Source: JBQTIQ01 sp052387955
GTDB lineage: Bacteria; Actinomycetota; Acidimicrobiia; Acidimicrobiales; JACDCH01
NCBI GenBank assembly: GCA_052387955.1
Contig: JBQTIQ010000012.1
Span: forward strand, 1 to 20,112
Direction: 5' to 3'
DNA: 20,112 nt
The notes under the pieces are model-generated. The model saw only the letters and a list, made by a program, of their open reading frames with translations, ran no database searches and was not told where the DNA came from. Position numbers and translations under genes: made by a program. Shown here piece by piece: positions 5,974-15,100 of this stretch; positions within the stretch are counted from its first letter, which is position 1; each line of letters starts with the position of its first letter.

Positions 5974-7617
5974 ATTTAGGTCCACGCTGCCGAGCTGCGC
6001 GTTGACCTGGATGAACTCGCCGTCGGCGTCGCGTCGGTAGGTGAGGGTGATGCCGAGAGCGCGGTAGAGCTCTGCTCGTGTGGTTGGGTCCGCAGCTTGC
6101 AGCAGGCGCGGGACGTTGTGCAGCGCCTGGAGCGTGTCCACGATCTCGTCGAGCGTGAGCGGCATCGGCTGGTCGGGCTTGCTGTTGAGGATGGCCTCTG
6201 CGGCCACGATCTCGAGCTGCGCCTTGCGTGTCCGCTCCGCGATGAGGTCAGGGTCGATGCCCGCCTCGAGACCGGCGAGGTGGCGCTCCATCTTGCGCTG
6301 TGCTTCGGCGATGGTCCGGTGCGCTTGAGCGACGACGGCTGCCTGCGCGCTGTCGTGTTGGTCGGCTTCGAGGATCTGTTCGGCGAGTTCCTCGACGCGG
6401 TCTGGTGCGAAGAGTCCGACCAGCCAGTCGTCGAGGACCGGGAGGATGCGGTCCTCGCGCACGGCCATTGACCGCGGGTGGCCCTTCGACGGGGTGGCGT
6501 AGTCGCTGCTGGTGAGGCGGCACCGGTACATGGCGTGGCCCCGGGTGTGGCTGCCCTGCATGCGTCGACCGCAGTGGCTGCACTCGATGAGGCCGACGAG
6601 CGTGTAACGGCCGGCGTCGGAGCGGGGACTGCCGCCGCCGTTGCCGCGTGCGCGTTCACTCATCAAGAGCTGCGCACGCTGCCACGTTGTCTCGTCGACG
6701 AGCGCCTCGTGGGTCGGCGCGTCGGAGACGACCCAGTCGCCCTCGGCTTGCCACCGCATGCGGGACTCGTGTCCGAGCGCTGGCTGCGCAGGGTCGACGA
6801 GGGTCTCGTGGCGACGCTGACGGCCGAAGACCTGTCGTCCGAGATACCGCGGGTTGCAGATGATGGCTCGGACCGCGCTTGCGCCCCAGACCTGTCCGGG
6901 TCAGTGGGAGTTGCGGCCGGGATCGTGCGCGCTTGGGCTGGGGATGCCGTCGGTGTCGAGGACGCGGGCGATCGCCTTGAAGCCGAGATCGCCGTCGACG
7001 TAGAGGTCGAAGATGCGCCGCACGATCGGCGCCGTGCTCGGGTCAGGCTGGAGGCAGCGGAGGTGCACGCCGGACGCGGCCTTCTCGGGGTTCGGGTGTG
7101 GGCCGGCGTCTACGAGCACGTAGCCATACGGTGGCCGTCCGCCGAGCCAACGACCGGACTCAGCGTGTGCGGCCATGGCGGCCCGGACCCGGTGGCGGAT
7201 GCGGTTGCGCTCGGCCTTGGCGAGGCCACCGAAGAGACTCATAAGCAGGTCGTGTGCCTCGGAGTCGGGATCGACGCGCCCGCCGACCTCGGGAACCCAC
7301 AGGCTCACGCCGTAGTGCACCAGCACGGGGAAGACGAGACCGAACTGGCTGCCGGCGAAGGCGCGCTGCGGCTCGGCGATGACGAGGTCCGACCAGCCGC
7401 GGGACGGCTCACGGAGGTCGTCGAGGAGCTCCGCCGCTCGTGGCCGGCGCTCCCACGGAAGCGATCGGGACTGATCGATGTCGTGGTATGTGGAGACGAT
7501 CTGCCCACTCGCCGGAGCGATGAGCTGGCGGGCGAGGCGTAGCTGCCACGCCGCCGAGTCCTCAGGGGACTGGTGGTCGTCGGTGCTCGTTCGCAGGTAG
7601 GCCGCGAACGGCGTCAG
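5953..7617 (-). pseudogene. Large serine recombinase, disrupted by an in-frame TGA and lacking a standard start
   Basis: One frame covers a whole large serine recombinase (554 residues read through). The catalytic N-terminus F-A-A-Y-L-R-T-S-T-D-D carries Ser11; the recombinase domain has G-G-R-P-P-Y-G-Y and I-P-S-P-S-A-H-D-P; a zinc ribbon L-I-E-C-S-H-C-G-R-R-M and a coiled coil follow, and the C-terminus is R-V-G-G-G-T. It aligns throughout with the intact recombinase at 17679-19409. Two lesions: codon 239 is TGA (6903-6901) in the segment matching R-N-R-H-R of the intact copy, and the expected start codon reads CTG (7617-7615), with no ATG, GTG or TTG at the homologous start. The CTG overlaps the stop of the upstream gene as CTGA, the position where ATGA or GTGA coupling would be expected. 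The next start after the TGA is ATG 6759, which would give only a non-catalytic C-terminal piece. Confidence 0.85.
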
Positions 7618-7850
7618 GCTGCCGGGGTTCGTGTCGATGGCTGGCTCTCCGATCCTTCGCTGAGGATGGGGCGGAGCTGGCGGACGAGCTTCGCGAGGAC
7701 GGCGGCAACGCCGGGCGCCGGTTGCGGAGGACCAGCGACCTCAAGGACGACCGGTCGTGAGCGGACCTGCGCCGAGCGACCGCTGCGGGTCGCCACCGTA
7801 CCCTCGGCGTCGACACCGGTGACGGACCTGAGCTTCGTCGACCTAGTCAC
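7614..7850 (-). CDS. Small gene directly upstream of the serine recombinase (copy A)
   Basis: About 78 residues from GTG 7850; GTG 7796 is an alternative giving 60 residues. Its C-terminal half R-P-V-V-L-E-V-A-G-P-P...V-A-A-V-L-A-K-L-V-R-Q-L matches the small protein preceding the other recombinase (P-V-V-V-A-V-P-A-A-P-P...L-A-A-L-L-R-I-V-R-K). The shared pattern is P-V-V-x-x-V, a proline-rich turn and an amphipathic helix. Its TGA overlaps the recombinase CTG, suggesting translational coupling in the ancestral element. A recombination directionality factor or recombinase partner is possible but unproven. Confidence 0.5.
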   Translation of the reverse strand: MTRSTKLRSVTGVDAEGTVATRSGRSAQVRSRPVVLEVAGPPQPAPGVAAVLAKLVRQLRPILSEGSESQPSTRTPAA

Positions 7851-7924
7851 ACCGCCGGTATGCGGCGCCGGGGGCATGGAAGCGTCGCACGAGAGGGTCG
7901 CCCCGCCGGGCGCCGAGCAGGGGA

Positions 7925-7957
7925 GGGGACTCCCCTGCTGCGTCGGTGGGAGTCCCC
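7925..7957. repeat. Inverted repeat (hairpin), conserved between elements A and B
   Basis: ggggactccc (7925-7934) and gggagtcccc (7948-7957) form a perfect 10-bp stem with a 13-base loop. Element B has the equivalent at 19654-19688 with an 11-bp stem and the same arm spacing. It could be a transfer-origin hairpin, an operator or a terminator for the leftward operon leader; it lacks a T-run. Confidence 0.7.
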
Positions 7958-8046
7958 CCGTGTCCGCTGGGCTCGGCGTGGCTCGTTCGACAATCCCCAC
8001 GCTTCCTGCAAGCCCCGCCGACGTGCTCAGAGCGACATCAGGACGA

Positions 8047-8154
8047 AACGTGAGCGCGCGCGTGAGTAGTCCCCACTCACGTACGTGAGTGGCTGTCCAG
8101 AACCTCCGCGCCTGGAGCCGAAACGTGAGTGCGAACGTGAGCGCGCGCGTGAGT
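8047..8154. repeat. Pair of 21-bp direct repeats flanking a 20-bp palindrome
   Basis: The repeat, which contains acgtgagcgcgcgcgtgagt, occurs identically at 8047-8067 and 8134-8154, 87 bases apart. Between them lies the perfect palindrome ccactcacgtacgtgagtgg (8073-8092). GTGAG is thus repeated many times on both strands across about 100 bases, as expected of a cluster of binding sites near a relaxase gene. Confidence 0.75.
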
Positions 8155-8195
8155 GGCCCGTGCGCACTTGGGCAGCCCGACCCGCATACCGGGCT

Positions 8196-8202
8196 GAGAA
8201 GG
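8196..8202 (+). promoter_or_regulatory. Ribosome binding site for the ORF at 8210
   Basis: GAGAAGG stands 7 bases before ATG 8210. It supports a gene start here even though the downstream reading frame looks mixed. Confidence 0.5.
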
Positions 8203-8209
8203 CCGACCC

Positions 8210-8626
8210 ATGAGCAACCCTCGCCACACCGATCGAAGCTCTACGACCTGCGCACCATCGGTTATGCGGCCGCGGCTCGCCCGGCCAACACCGGCTCGAC
8301 CAAGTTCGAGGCCGGCGAAGGGCTCCGTGCGTCCAGCTACGTGCACCCGGGCCTATGGATCTGCCTCGGCTCTTCGACGACGACTCGGCCGAGACCTGGG
8401 CGGTACCCAGGGCCTGGAGCAGCATGACGACGCGAGCACCGGAACCGCGGACCCCGAACCCCAGCGCCGCGAGCCCGAGGGCCGGGCAGCCCGGCACCGC
8501 GCAAGCACCCGCTCGAGCACCCCGGAGACCCGGACCAACAAGCAGCCACACATTGGCACCCTGCGGTGCCGTGCTCACCGGCCTACGGCCGGTGCTTGCC
8601 TCGTCGGTGGCGGACCGGCGTGTTGA
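8210..8626 (+). CDS. Possible relaxase-accessory gene, reading frame apparently disturbed
   Basis: ATG 8210 has a good ribosome binding site, and the same frame ends at TGA 8624-8626, overlapping the GTG start of the relaxase (8620), the normal layout of a coupled upstream gene. The 138-residue product, however, looks unlike a protein in its middle. Coding character seems to move: 8236-8375 reads best in the frame giving L-Y-D-L-R-T-I-G-Y and G-S-T-K-F-E-A-G, about 8376-8415 in the frame giving D-D-D-S-A-E-T-W-A-V-P-R-A-W, and the tail in the original frame (H-D-D-A-S-T-G-T-A-D-P-E-P-Q). This suggests a frameshifted gene, sequence errors, or coincidence in GC-rich DNA. No family is recognised. 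Confidence 0.35.
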   Translation: MSNPRHTDRSSTTCAPSVMRPRLARPTPARPSSRPAKGSVRPATCTRAYGSASALRRRLGRDLGGTQGLEQHDDASTGTADPEPQRREPEGRAARHRASTRSSTPETRTNKQPHIGTLRCRAHRPTAGACLVGGGPAC

Positions 8627-11600
8627 GCCGGGGCAAGGTCACGCCGGCCACGGTGTCGTACTACGCGGACGAGGTGGCACGCGGCCTCGAGGACTACTAC
8701 GCGGGCCGCGGCGAGGCGAAGGGCTACTGGATCGGCGCCGGCTCCGCGCATGAGCGGCTCCGCGGCGAGGTCGAACCCGATGCGCTGGCCCGCCTGTTCG
8801 ACGGATCGCATCCGGGCATGGGAGAGTCCCTCGGCGCCCCCTACCGAGTCGCCGACGCCGTCGATCGGGTCACCGGTTGGGACCTGACGTTCTCGGCGCC
8901 GAAGTCGGTGTCGACGGTGTGGGCCATCGGCGGCGGCGAGACCGGCATGCAGGTGCGCGAGGCCCATGATGCCTCCGTCGCCGCGGCGATCCGGTTCCTC
9001 GAGGAGCACGCGGCGTTCTCCCGCACGGGCAAGGCCGGGGTACGCCAGGTCGACACCCACGGGTTCCTCGCCGCGGCGTTCGTGCACCGTTCCTCGCGCG
9101 CCGGCGATCCGCAGCTGCACACCCACGTCTTGGTGTCGGGCCGGGTCCGGTGCGAGGACGAGGTATGGCGGGCCCTGGACTCCCGGGCTCTGCACCGTCA
9201 GCTCAAGCCCGCCGGGATGGTCTACCAAGCCGCCCTGCGTGCCGAGCTGACCGCCCGCCTCGGCGTCGCCTGGACCACGGTGGACCGCAATGGCCAGGCC
9301 GAGATTGAGGGTGTTCCAGTTGGGCTGCGCCGCCTTTACTCCCAGCGCCGCGCTGCCGTCGAGGGCCGCGCGGCCGAGCTCATCACGGAATGGGAGACGA
9401 GGTTCGAGCGAGACCTCACACCCGAGGAGCGGAGCCGTGCGTTCGAGCGCGCTGTGCTGGATACCCGCGACGCCAAGGGTCATCGCGCCGAGACCGACCA
9501 GGGGTTGCACGACCGGTGGCGCAACGAAGCCGACCTCGCGGGCCACAGCCCAGACCGCTGGCTGGGCGAGGTGCTGGCTCGATCCGTGGAGGACGAGCCG
9601 GCACGAGCCGTCATCATCGACGAGGTCATCGCCGAGCTGGCCCGAACACGCTCCACCTGGCGCAGAACCGATGTCGTGCGCGAGCTCGCCCGCCGCGCCC
9701 CAACCAGCCTTGGGAGCGCGGAGGCCGTCCGTGAGTGGATCGAGTCGTGCGCCGACGCGGCTCTCACCCATCCCGTGGTTGTGGCGTTGACCGCACCTGC
9801 GCTCGAGCCACCCGTGCAGTTGCGCCGCCGTGACGGTGCGTCGGTGTTCGACCGGCACGGCGCTGTCCGGTTCACGACGCTGGCGACCCTCGACGCCGAA
9901 CAGCACGTGATCGACCTCGCGGAGCGCGGCCGCAGCGCCCGCCGCGGCATCGCCGACCCGAGTGTTGTGGAGGATGCGATCGGTCGGGCCGGGTTGGGCG
10001 AGGACCAGGGCGACGCGGTCCTCGCCTTGACGCTCGGCGGTGATGCGATCGCCTGTGTCGTCGGCCCCGCAGGCACCGGCAAGACGCGCACCATGCGCGC
10101 TGCCCACGACGCCTGGACCGCCAGCGGCGTCCCCGTGCGCGGACTCACCCTCTCCGCGGTCGCGGCGGGTGTGCTCGCCACCGAAGCCGGCGTGCCCTCC
10201 GACACCGTGGCCAAGTTCCTGTTCGAGCACGACCGAGCGACCGACCTTGATGGTCCTTGGCGGCTGCGCCCCGGCGAGGTGGTGATCGTCGACGAAGCCG
10301 CGATGGTTGCCACCCACGATCTGGCTCGCCTCACTCACCTGGCCGATCAAGCGCGGGCGAAGCTGGTTCTTGTCGGCGATCCCGCACAGCTCGGTGCGGT
10401 CGAAGCCGGTGGCCTGTTCGCCGTCCTTGCCGCCTCCCACGCCGTGGAGTTGGCTGGTGTGCGCCGGTTCTCCAACGAGTGGGAGCGCCACGCCAGCCTT
10501 CGCCTGCGCGCCCGGGATCGCAGCGCCATCGACCTCTACGAGGCCTATGGGCGGCTCGTCGACGGCGACCGTCTCGGCGTGCTCGACGCTGCCGAAGCCC
10601 GTTGGCACCTCGCCCGCGCCAACGGCGAATCGATCGTCGTGTGCGCCACCGACAACCCGACCGTCCGCACGATCTCCGAGCGCATCCGCGCAGGACGCGT
10701 CGCCATGGGCGAGGTCGAACGAGGAGGCGTCCGAGCGGGCGAGCAGATCGTGGGCGTCGGCGACGAGATCGTTACCACCCGCAACGACCGCCGCATCACC
10801 ACCACCGGCGGTGAGTGGGTTCGCAACGGCGACCGCTGGGCCATCACCGACCGTCACCACGACGGTGGCCTCGACGTCGGCAGGCTCGACGGCCAAGGGC
10901 GCGGGCTCCTGCCGGCGGACTACGTCGCCGAGCACGTCGCGCTCGGCTACGCGCTCACCGTCCACAAGGCCCAAGGCGTCACGGTCGACCGAGCCGTGCT
11001 CGTCGTCGACGAGACCACCACCGTCGAGGCTCTCTACGTCGGCATGACCCGCGGCCGACACGACAACGTCGCGCTCGTGTGCTGCGACTCCCTCGACCTC
11101 GAGCACCGCGAACCCCCAGCCGCCGCCCGTGAAGTCCTAGCGCGCGCCCTCGCGCGCACCAGTGCCGACGAAGCCGCCATCGTCTCACTCCGTCACGCCT
11201 TGCACGCGTCGGAGTCGCTCGCCGTCCTCGGACCCCGACTGGCGAACCTCGAAGCACAGCTCCTGCGCGAGATCCCCGACGATCCCGGACCCGAGCTCCA
11301 GACACTTGCCGCACGCCGGGCGCGGATCGAACAACACGCCCGCCCCGGGACGCTAACCAGGAAGCGCCGAGACGATCGGCGCGTGCTCCGGTCACTCGAC
11401 GAACGCCAGGCTGAGCTCGAAACTGCGCGCGACCGCCGCGACCAGTGGCTCGATGCACACGCAGATCTGTTCGTCTACCGCGACGAGTTGCGGGCGCAGG
11501 CGTCCGCTCGCCGGTCTGCGCTGGGCATCACGGCAGCAGCCGAGCGGCCAGGCCACCTCGTCGAACTCCTCGGTCACCTGCCAGTCGACGACGAAGACCG

Positions 11601-11817
11601 TCGCCGGTGGATCAGCGCGGCAGCACGCGTCGAGGCGTACCGGGAGGAATGGTCCATCGAGCCCGAGGGCCTCGCGCGCGCGCCATTCGACGGCGTGCAG
11701 CAGGAGGCGTGGAACGTAAGTGTCCGCAGCATCGAGATCTCCAACCGGCTCGACGCGCTCGCGCAGCAGAGCGCCCGTGAACGGGGTCTCGATCGCGGTC
11801 TCGGCGTCGAACTATGA
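8620..11817 (+). CDS. MobF-family conjugative relaxase-helicase (TrwC/TraA-like)
   Basis: A 1065-residue protein. It would nick oriT, stay covalently bound to the 5' end, and unwind the transferred strand. GTG 8620 gives M-L-S-R-G-K-V-T-P-A-T-V-S-Y-Y, the usual N-terminus with paired tyrosines at 14-15; the frame is open to GTG 8566 but those extra residues are not family-like. The His triad is F-V-H-R-S-S-R (His156) and L-H-T-H (His167, His169). The helicase has Walker A G-P-A-G-T-G-K-T at 482-489, Walker B V-I-V-D-E-A about 555, and motif VI Y-V-G-M-T-R-G-R about 806. A charged coiled-coil tail ends the protein. The length fits actinobacterial MobF proteins. No type IV secretion genes are visible, consistent with mobilization by a helper. 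No truncation is seen. Confidence 0.92.
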   Translation: MLSRGKVTPATVSYYADEVARGLEDYYAGRGEAKGYWIGAGSAHERLRGEVEPDALARLFDGSHPGMGESLGAPYRVADAVDRVTGWDLTFSAPKSVSTVWAIGGGETGMQVREAHDASVAAAIRFLEEHAAFSRTGKAGVRQVDTHGFLAAAFVHRSSRAGDPQLHTHVLVSGRVRCEDEVWRALDSRALHRQLKPAGMVYQAALRAELTARLGVAWTTVDRNGQAEIEGVPVGLRRLYSQRRAAVEGRAAELITEWETRFERDLTPEERSRAFERAVLDTRDAKGHRAETDQGLHDRWRNEADLAGHSPDRWLGEVLARSVEDEPARAVIIDEVIAELARTRSTWRRTDVVRELARRAPTSLGSAEAVREWIESCADAALTHPVVVALTAPALEPPVQLRRRDGASVFDRHGAVRFTTLATLDAEQHVIDLAERGRSARRGIADPSVVEDAIGRAGLGEDQGDAVLALTLGGDAIACVVGPAGTGKTRTMRAAHDAWTASGVPVRGLTLSAVAAGVLATEAGVPSDTVAKFLFEHDRATDLDGPWRLRPGEVVIVDEAAMVATHDLARLTHLADQARAKLVLVGDPAQLGAVEAGGLFAVLAASHAVELAGVRRFSNEWERHASLRLRARDRSAIDLYEAYGRLVDGDRLGVLDAAEARWHLARANGESIVVCATDNPTVRTISERIRAGRVAMGEVERGGVRAGEQIVGVGDEIVTTRNDRRITTTGGEWVRNGDRWAITDRHHDGGLDVGRLDGQGRGLLPADYVAEHVALGYALTVHKAQGVTVDRAVLVVDETTTVEALYVGMTRGRHDNVALVCCDSLDLEHREPPAAAREVLARALARTSADEAAIVSLRHALHASESLAVLGPRLANLEAQLLREIPDDPGPELQTLAARRARIEQHARPGTLTRKRRDDRRVLRSLDERQAELETARDRRDQWLDAHADLFVYRDELRAQASARRSALGITAAAERPGHLVELLGHLPVDDEDRRRWISAAARVEAYREEWSIEPEGLARAPFDGVQQEAWNVSVRSIEISNRLDALAQQSARERGLDRGLGVEL

Positions 11818-11929
11818 AGCTCGGCCGAAGGGCTCGAGTGTGGACCGCCACACAAAGGGGACGATGTGGCGCGCTTCGGAAGGCGCCGCAACCTGGGCCC
11901 TCGGGTCTTCGCATGGAAGCAGGGTTTGG

Positions 11930-11973
11930 CGGTTGGCCCGTCGAACCGAAGCGGTTGGCCCGTCGAACCGAAG
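11930..11973 (+). repeat. Tandem duplication of a 22-bp unit
   Basis: The unit cggttggcccgtcgaaccga plus ag occurs back to back at 11930-11951 and 11952-11973 without mismatch. Each unit has short inverted ends, CGGTT and AACCG. It lies about 130 bases before the start of the secreted-protein gene and could be an operator or a replication-slippage duplication. Confidence 0.75.
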
Positions 11974-12090
11974 GAAGTCGAGGCGCGCCGATTGCTGTCG
12001 GGGGTCACGCGCCGCGGCTTCATCTCAACAGTGATCAGCCTCGTGGCGATCAACTCGCAAGCGTGCCAGGGACGGACGGCCTGGCTTCGG

Positions 12091-12096
12091 GAGGGA
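12091..12096 (+). promoter_or_regulatory. Ribosome binding site deciding the start of the giant secreted protein
   Basis: GAGGGA, 6 bases before ATG 12103. The protein then begins with a basic n-region and a hydrophobic segment, so this start is preferred over the in-frame GTG at 11866. Confidence 0.7.
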
Positions 12097-12102
12097 ACCA
12101 GC

Positions 12103-15100
12103 ATGGCTCTACGCCGTACCAAGGGTGATCGCGCGATCGCGCGCACGAAGTGGTGGGCGCTCCCGTTGGCAGCGATGTTCGCGAGCGGCCTCGCGCTTGT
12201 GCCGTTCGCTGCGACGGGCGCGGCGGCGGCAGAGCCGCCTTTGGGCGATTCGCCGGCTGACGCACCGCAGACCTCACCCGGAGCACCGATGTCCCCATCG
12301 GCCGGAGCAGGGGCGCCCAGCAGCGCGGCGCCCTCCGACAGCGAGGGTGGCCCAACCTTCGCCTACTACGACCGAAACAACGTCCGGTCGTACTTCGTCT
12401 CGAACGGCTACGACCTCGATCAGTATTTGTTCGGGACGGACAGCCCCCTCGACTTCACCATGTACATCGACGGCGTCTATCCGTCCCGTACTACTGCCAA
12501 CGGCTTTCCCACGACCTCGCATCCGCTGTTCAGCAAGAACGCGCTCATCACGCTCGCGGTCTACGACGTCGACGACGAGGACGGCGAGGTGGACGGGTTC
12601 TACGTCAACGGCTTCGCACTGCCTGGGACGCTCGCGGGAATGCATGGCAAGTGGAGCATCGTCACTTTCGAGATCCCGGCGACCTATCTCAAGTTCTCAG
12701 GCGGCCCGGAAGGGTCGGGCAAGAACGATTTCGAAGTGCGCATCGACACAGAAGGCATCGGATGGGCCGTCGAGGTCGCCTGGGCGAACCTCAAGCTCGA
12801 TCCCGGGCCGCTGCCGATCGCCATGGTCCATGGGCTCAACGGCAACGGCGACAGCGACGGCAACGGGTTCGCGAACACCTGGGGAGCTGCGCGCGACGTG
12901 TACGAGGACCTCGTCCCAGACCTTGATGATCGAATCATCGCGCCGGTGCTCACAGGGCAAGACGGCACCAGCATCGAAGCGCCGATGCTCGCCGATGAGC
13001 TCTTCGACCTGCAGTTCGAGACGGGGATGCCCCAGGTCAATCTGCTGGCTCACTCGTTCGGCGGGCTGACGTCACGATGCTTCATCTTCGACCTCAACAA
13101 CAGCGGCTACTTCGGCCGTGTACGCGACCTCGTGATGATCGCGACTCCGAATGGTGGTAGCGAGCTCGCCACCGACATGTGCAACAGCCAGAAGACACAC
13201 TGGCTGCTCGCCAACCTGCGCGACGCCTTCAATGTGGTCACTGCTGAACTCGCCAACGCTGGCGATTGCACCGACGAGGACAGCAAGCTCTACCAGCTGC
13301 AGCAGTGGTACGTGCGCGATGTGTTCAATGAGATCGTCCGAGACTCCTCGTCGGAGTATCCAGATCGCACAAGTACCGAGTACTACACCATCGCCGGCAC
13401 CAAAGCCTCTGCGGGGAGCGGCATCCTCAACGGCGAGGACGACGGCAACGTCGAGGTCCATAGCGTCTTCTGGCTGCGGCCCGAGGACGGTGGCCGCTAC
13501 GACATCCAGCCGTCTAACGGCGATCATCCAGGCCTGCACGAGCCCCTCGCGATGCACAACCTTCGTCATTCGGACATCATCAAGGAGGACAGTGACGCCC
13601 TGACTGATGCCGCGTGCTTCCAGTACGGGTTCTGGCCGAAGGTGCTGTGCGACCTCTCCGAGGACTCCGGAGGCGCGAGTCCGATGGAGGCTTCGGCCAC
13701 CGAAGACGAGTCGCCTGCCGATCTGCAGCATGTTGATACGGATGTAGTGACTATTCCGGCCGGCGAAACTCGAACCGTCAGCGTTCCAACAGCTGGCGTC
13801 CCGTCCGCCTCGCTCCTCGTACTCTCCGACGGCGCCGACGGAGATCTCTCCGCAACCTTCGGCGGCGAGGCCTTCGAAGACGTCGAGATTCTCGAGTCGA
13901 CGATGCTTGGCGTCGACGTCGTCAGCCCGACGAGCGGCTCCGTCGCGATCACCAACACGAGTGCGTCGGCCGTGTCGGCTGTCGTCCTGACTGAGACAGA
14001 GACGAATCAGCAGGTCAGCGTGTCTGCAACTCCGCAGCACCCTGCGCCCGGCGACACGGTCACCGTCACCGTCAGAACGTCAGGTGCTACGGCGCCGACG
14101 AGCGTTTCGGCGTTCGTCGTGAACAAGGCTGTCACGACGAAGAGTGCCGTCACACTGACGAACCAGGGCGGTGGTGTCTACGCCGGCACGTTCACCGCGC
14201 CGTTGGGTGGCACTTACACGATCGACGCGGTCGCTCAGGGCTCGTTCGGAGCGGTCAGCGCAACGTCGGCGCTCCAGGTGCAGACCCAAGCCGCGACGCT
14301 TGCAGGGATCGCGACCGAAGCGACGACCGACGAGGACGGCGACGGACTGTGGGACTCACTCGACCTTGGCGCAGAGGTAGATGTCGACACTGCGGGCGAT
14401 TTCCGCGTCGTCGCCGACGTCGTTGACCGCAACGGCAACCTGGTTACTTCGGTCGGATGGAACGGAGCGCTCACGTCTGGCGTGACGACGGTTCCCCTCC
14501 GGATCGAAGGTCGCGAGATCTTCAAACGCCGAGCCGACGGCCCTTATCGGGTCACGAACGTTGCAGTCGCACATGACGATGCCCTGATGACACTCGCATT
14601 CTCCGTCGATGACCTTGGCTCGACCGACGGCTATGACTTCGAGGAGTTCGAGCATGAGCGCTTACAGATTGATCCCGCGTCGCTGACTGAGTCGACCCCT
14701 GTCGACACCGACGGAGATGGCCTGTACGACTTCATCGAGGTACGAGGCAGCCTGACAACGGACCTGCCCGGCGAGTACTCGGTTAGTGGACGCCTGCGGG
14801 ACCCCGACGGCGACTCAACTGGTGAAGCCCACCAGGTCGTCACGCTCGTCAATGGCGTCAACCAGTTCACACTTCGGTTCCCGACGACAGACATCGCCAA
14901 CGGCGCGTACGGGAGCACGGTGTTCTCGGTTGGCGACGTCGCGGTGCTCAACAACACGAACCTCGATGTCCAGGACTTCGTCATCGATGCTCTCGAGACA
15001 CGTTCGTACAGCTCGCGCAACATGGACGGCTACCCCGTTGGACCGCCGCGCGAAGCGCGCTGGGCCCAAACGGTTCCTGCCGGCGGCCTCGTTGATCTGA

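Larger units (their letters stand above)
7851..8209. other. Non-coding control/transfer region of element A (candidate oriT)
   Basis: No credible gene. It lies between the divergent recombinase operon and relaxase operon. It contains a 10-bp-stem hairpin (7925-7957), the motif tgcaagcc at 8007, gcgacatc at 8032, two 21-bp direct repeats (8047 and 8134) and a 20-bp palindrome (8073-8092). The hairpin and the two short motifs recur in the same order in element B (19654-19810). Position next to a relaxase gene and conserved structure suggest an origin of transfer; no nic site can be named. Confidence 0.45.
11818..12102. other. Intergenic region between relaxase and secreted-protein gene
   Basis: 285 bases with no convincing gene. 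The downstream frame is open through it, but the encoded residues look non-native and lie before a strong ribosome binding site and signal peptide. It contains a tandem 22-bp repeat. Confidence 0.5.

Noticed and set aside
5975..5995. Sequence resembling a tRNA-Leu anticodon region (gatttaggtccacgctgccg)
   Set aside because: It codes for the recombinase residues G-S-V-D-L-N, there is no pairing acceptor or D-arm, and the order relative to the T-loop-like core is wrong for one tRNA.
5953..6759. Independent 268-residue zinc-ribbon protein from ATG 6759
   Set aside because: The sequence upstream of the TGA continues the same recombinase in the same frame, so this is the distal part of a pseudogene rather than a separate gene.
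6478..7542. Plus-strand 354-codon open frame across the element A recombinase
   Set aside because: It is antisense to a gene that aligns throughout with the intact recombinase, and its composition is that of a GC-rich shadow frame.
8575..11106. Minus-strand 843-codon open frame opposite the relaxase
   Set aside because: It is a shadow of the relaxase, whose motifs and codon bias are unambiguous on the plus strand.
11866..12102. Upstream start of the giant secreted protein, including a Tat-like T-R-R-G-F-I-S-T near 12007
   Set aside because: The extension contains the tandem 22-bp repeat and unlikely residues, and ATG 12103 has a good ribosome binding site followed directly by a normal signal peptide. 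The Tat-like string is probably chance.
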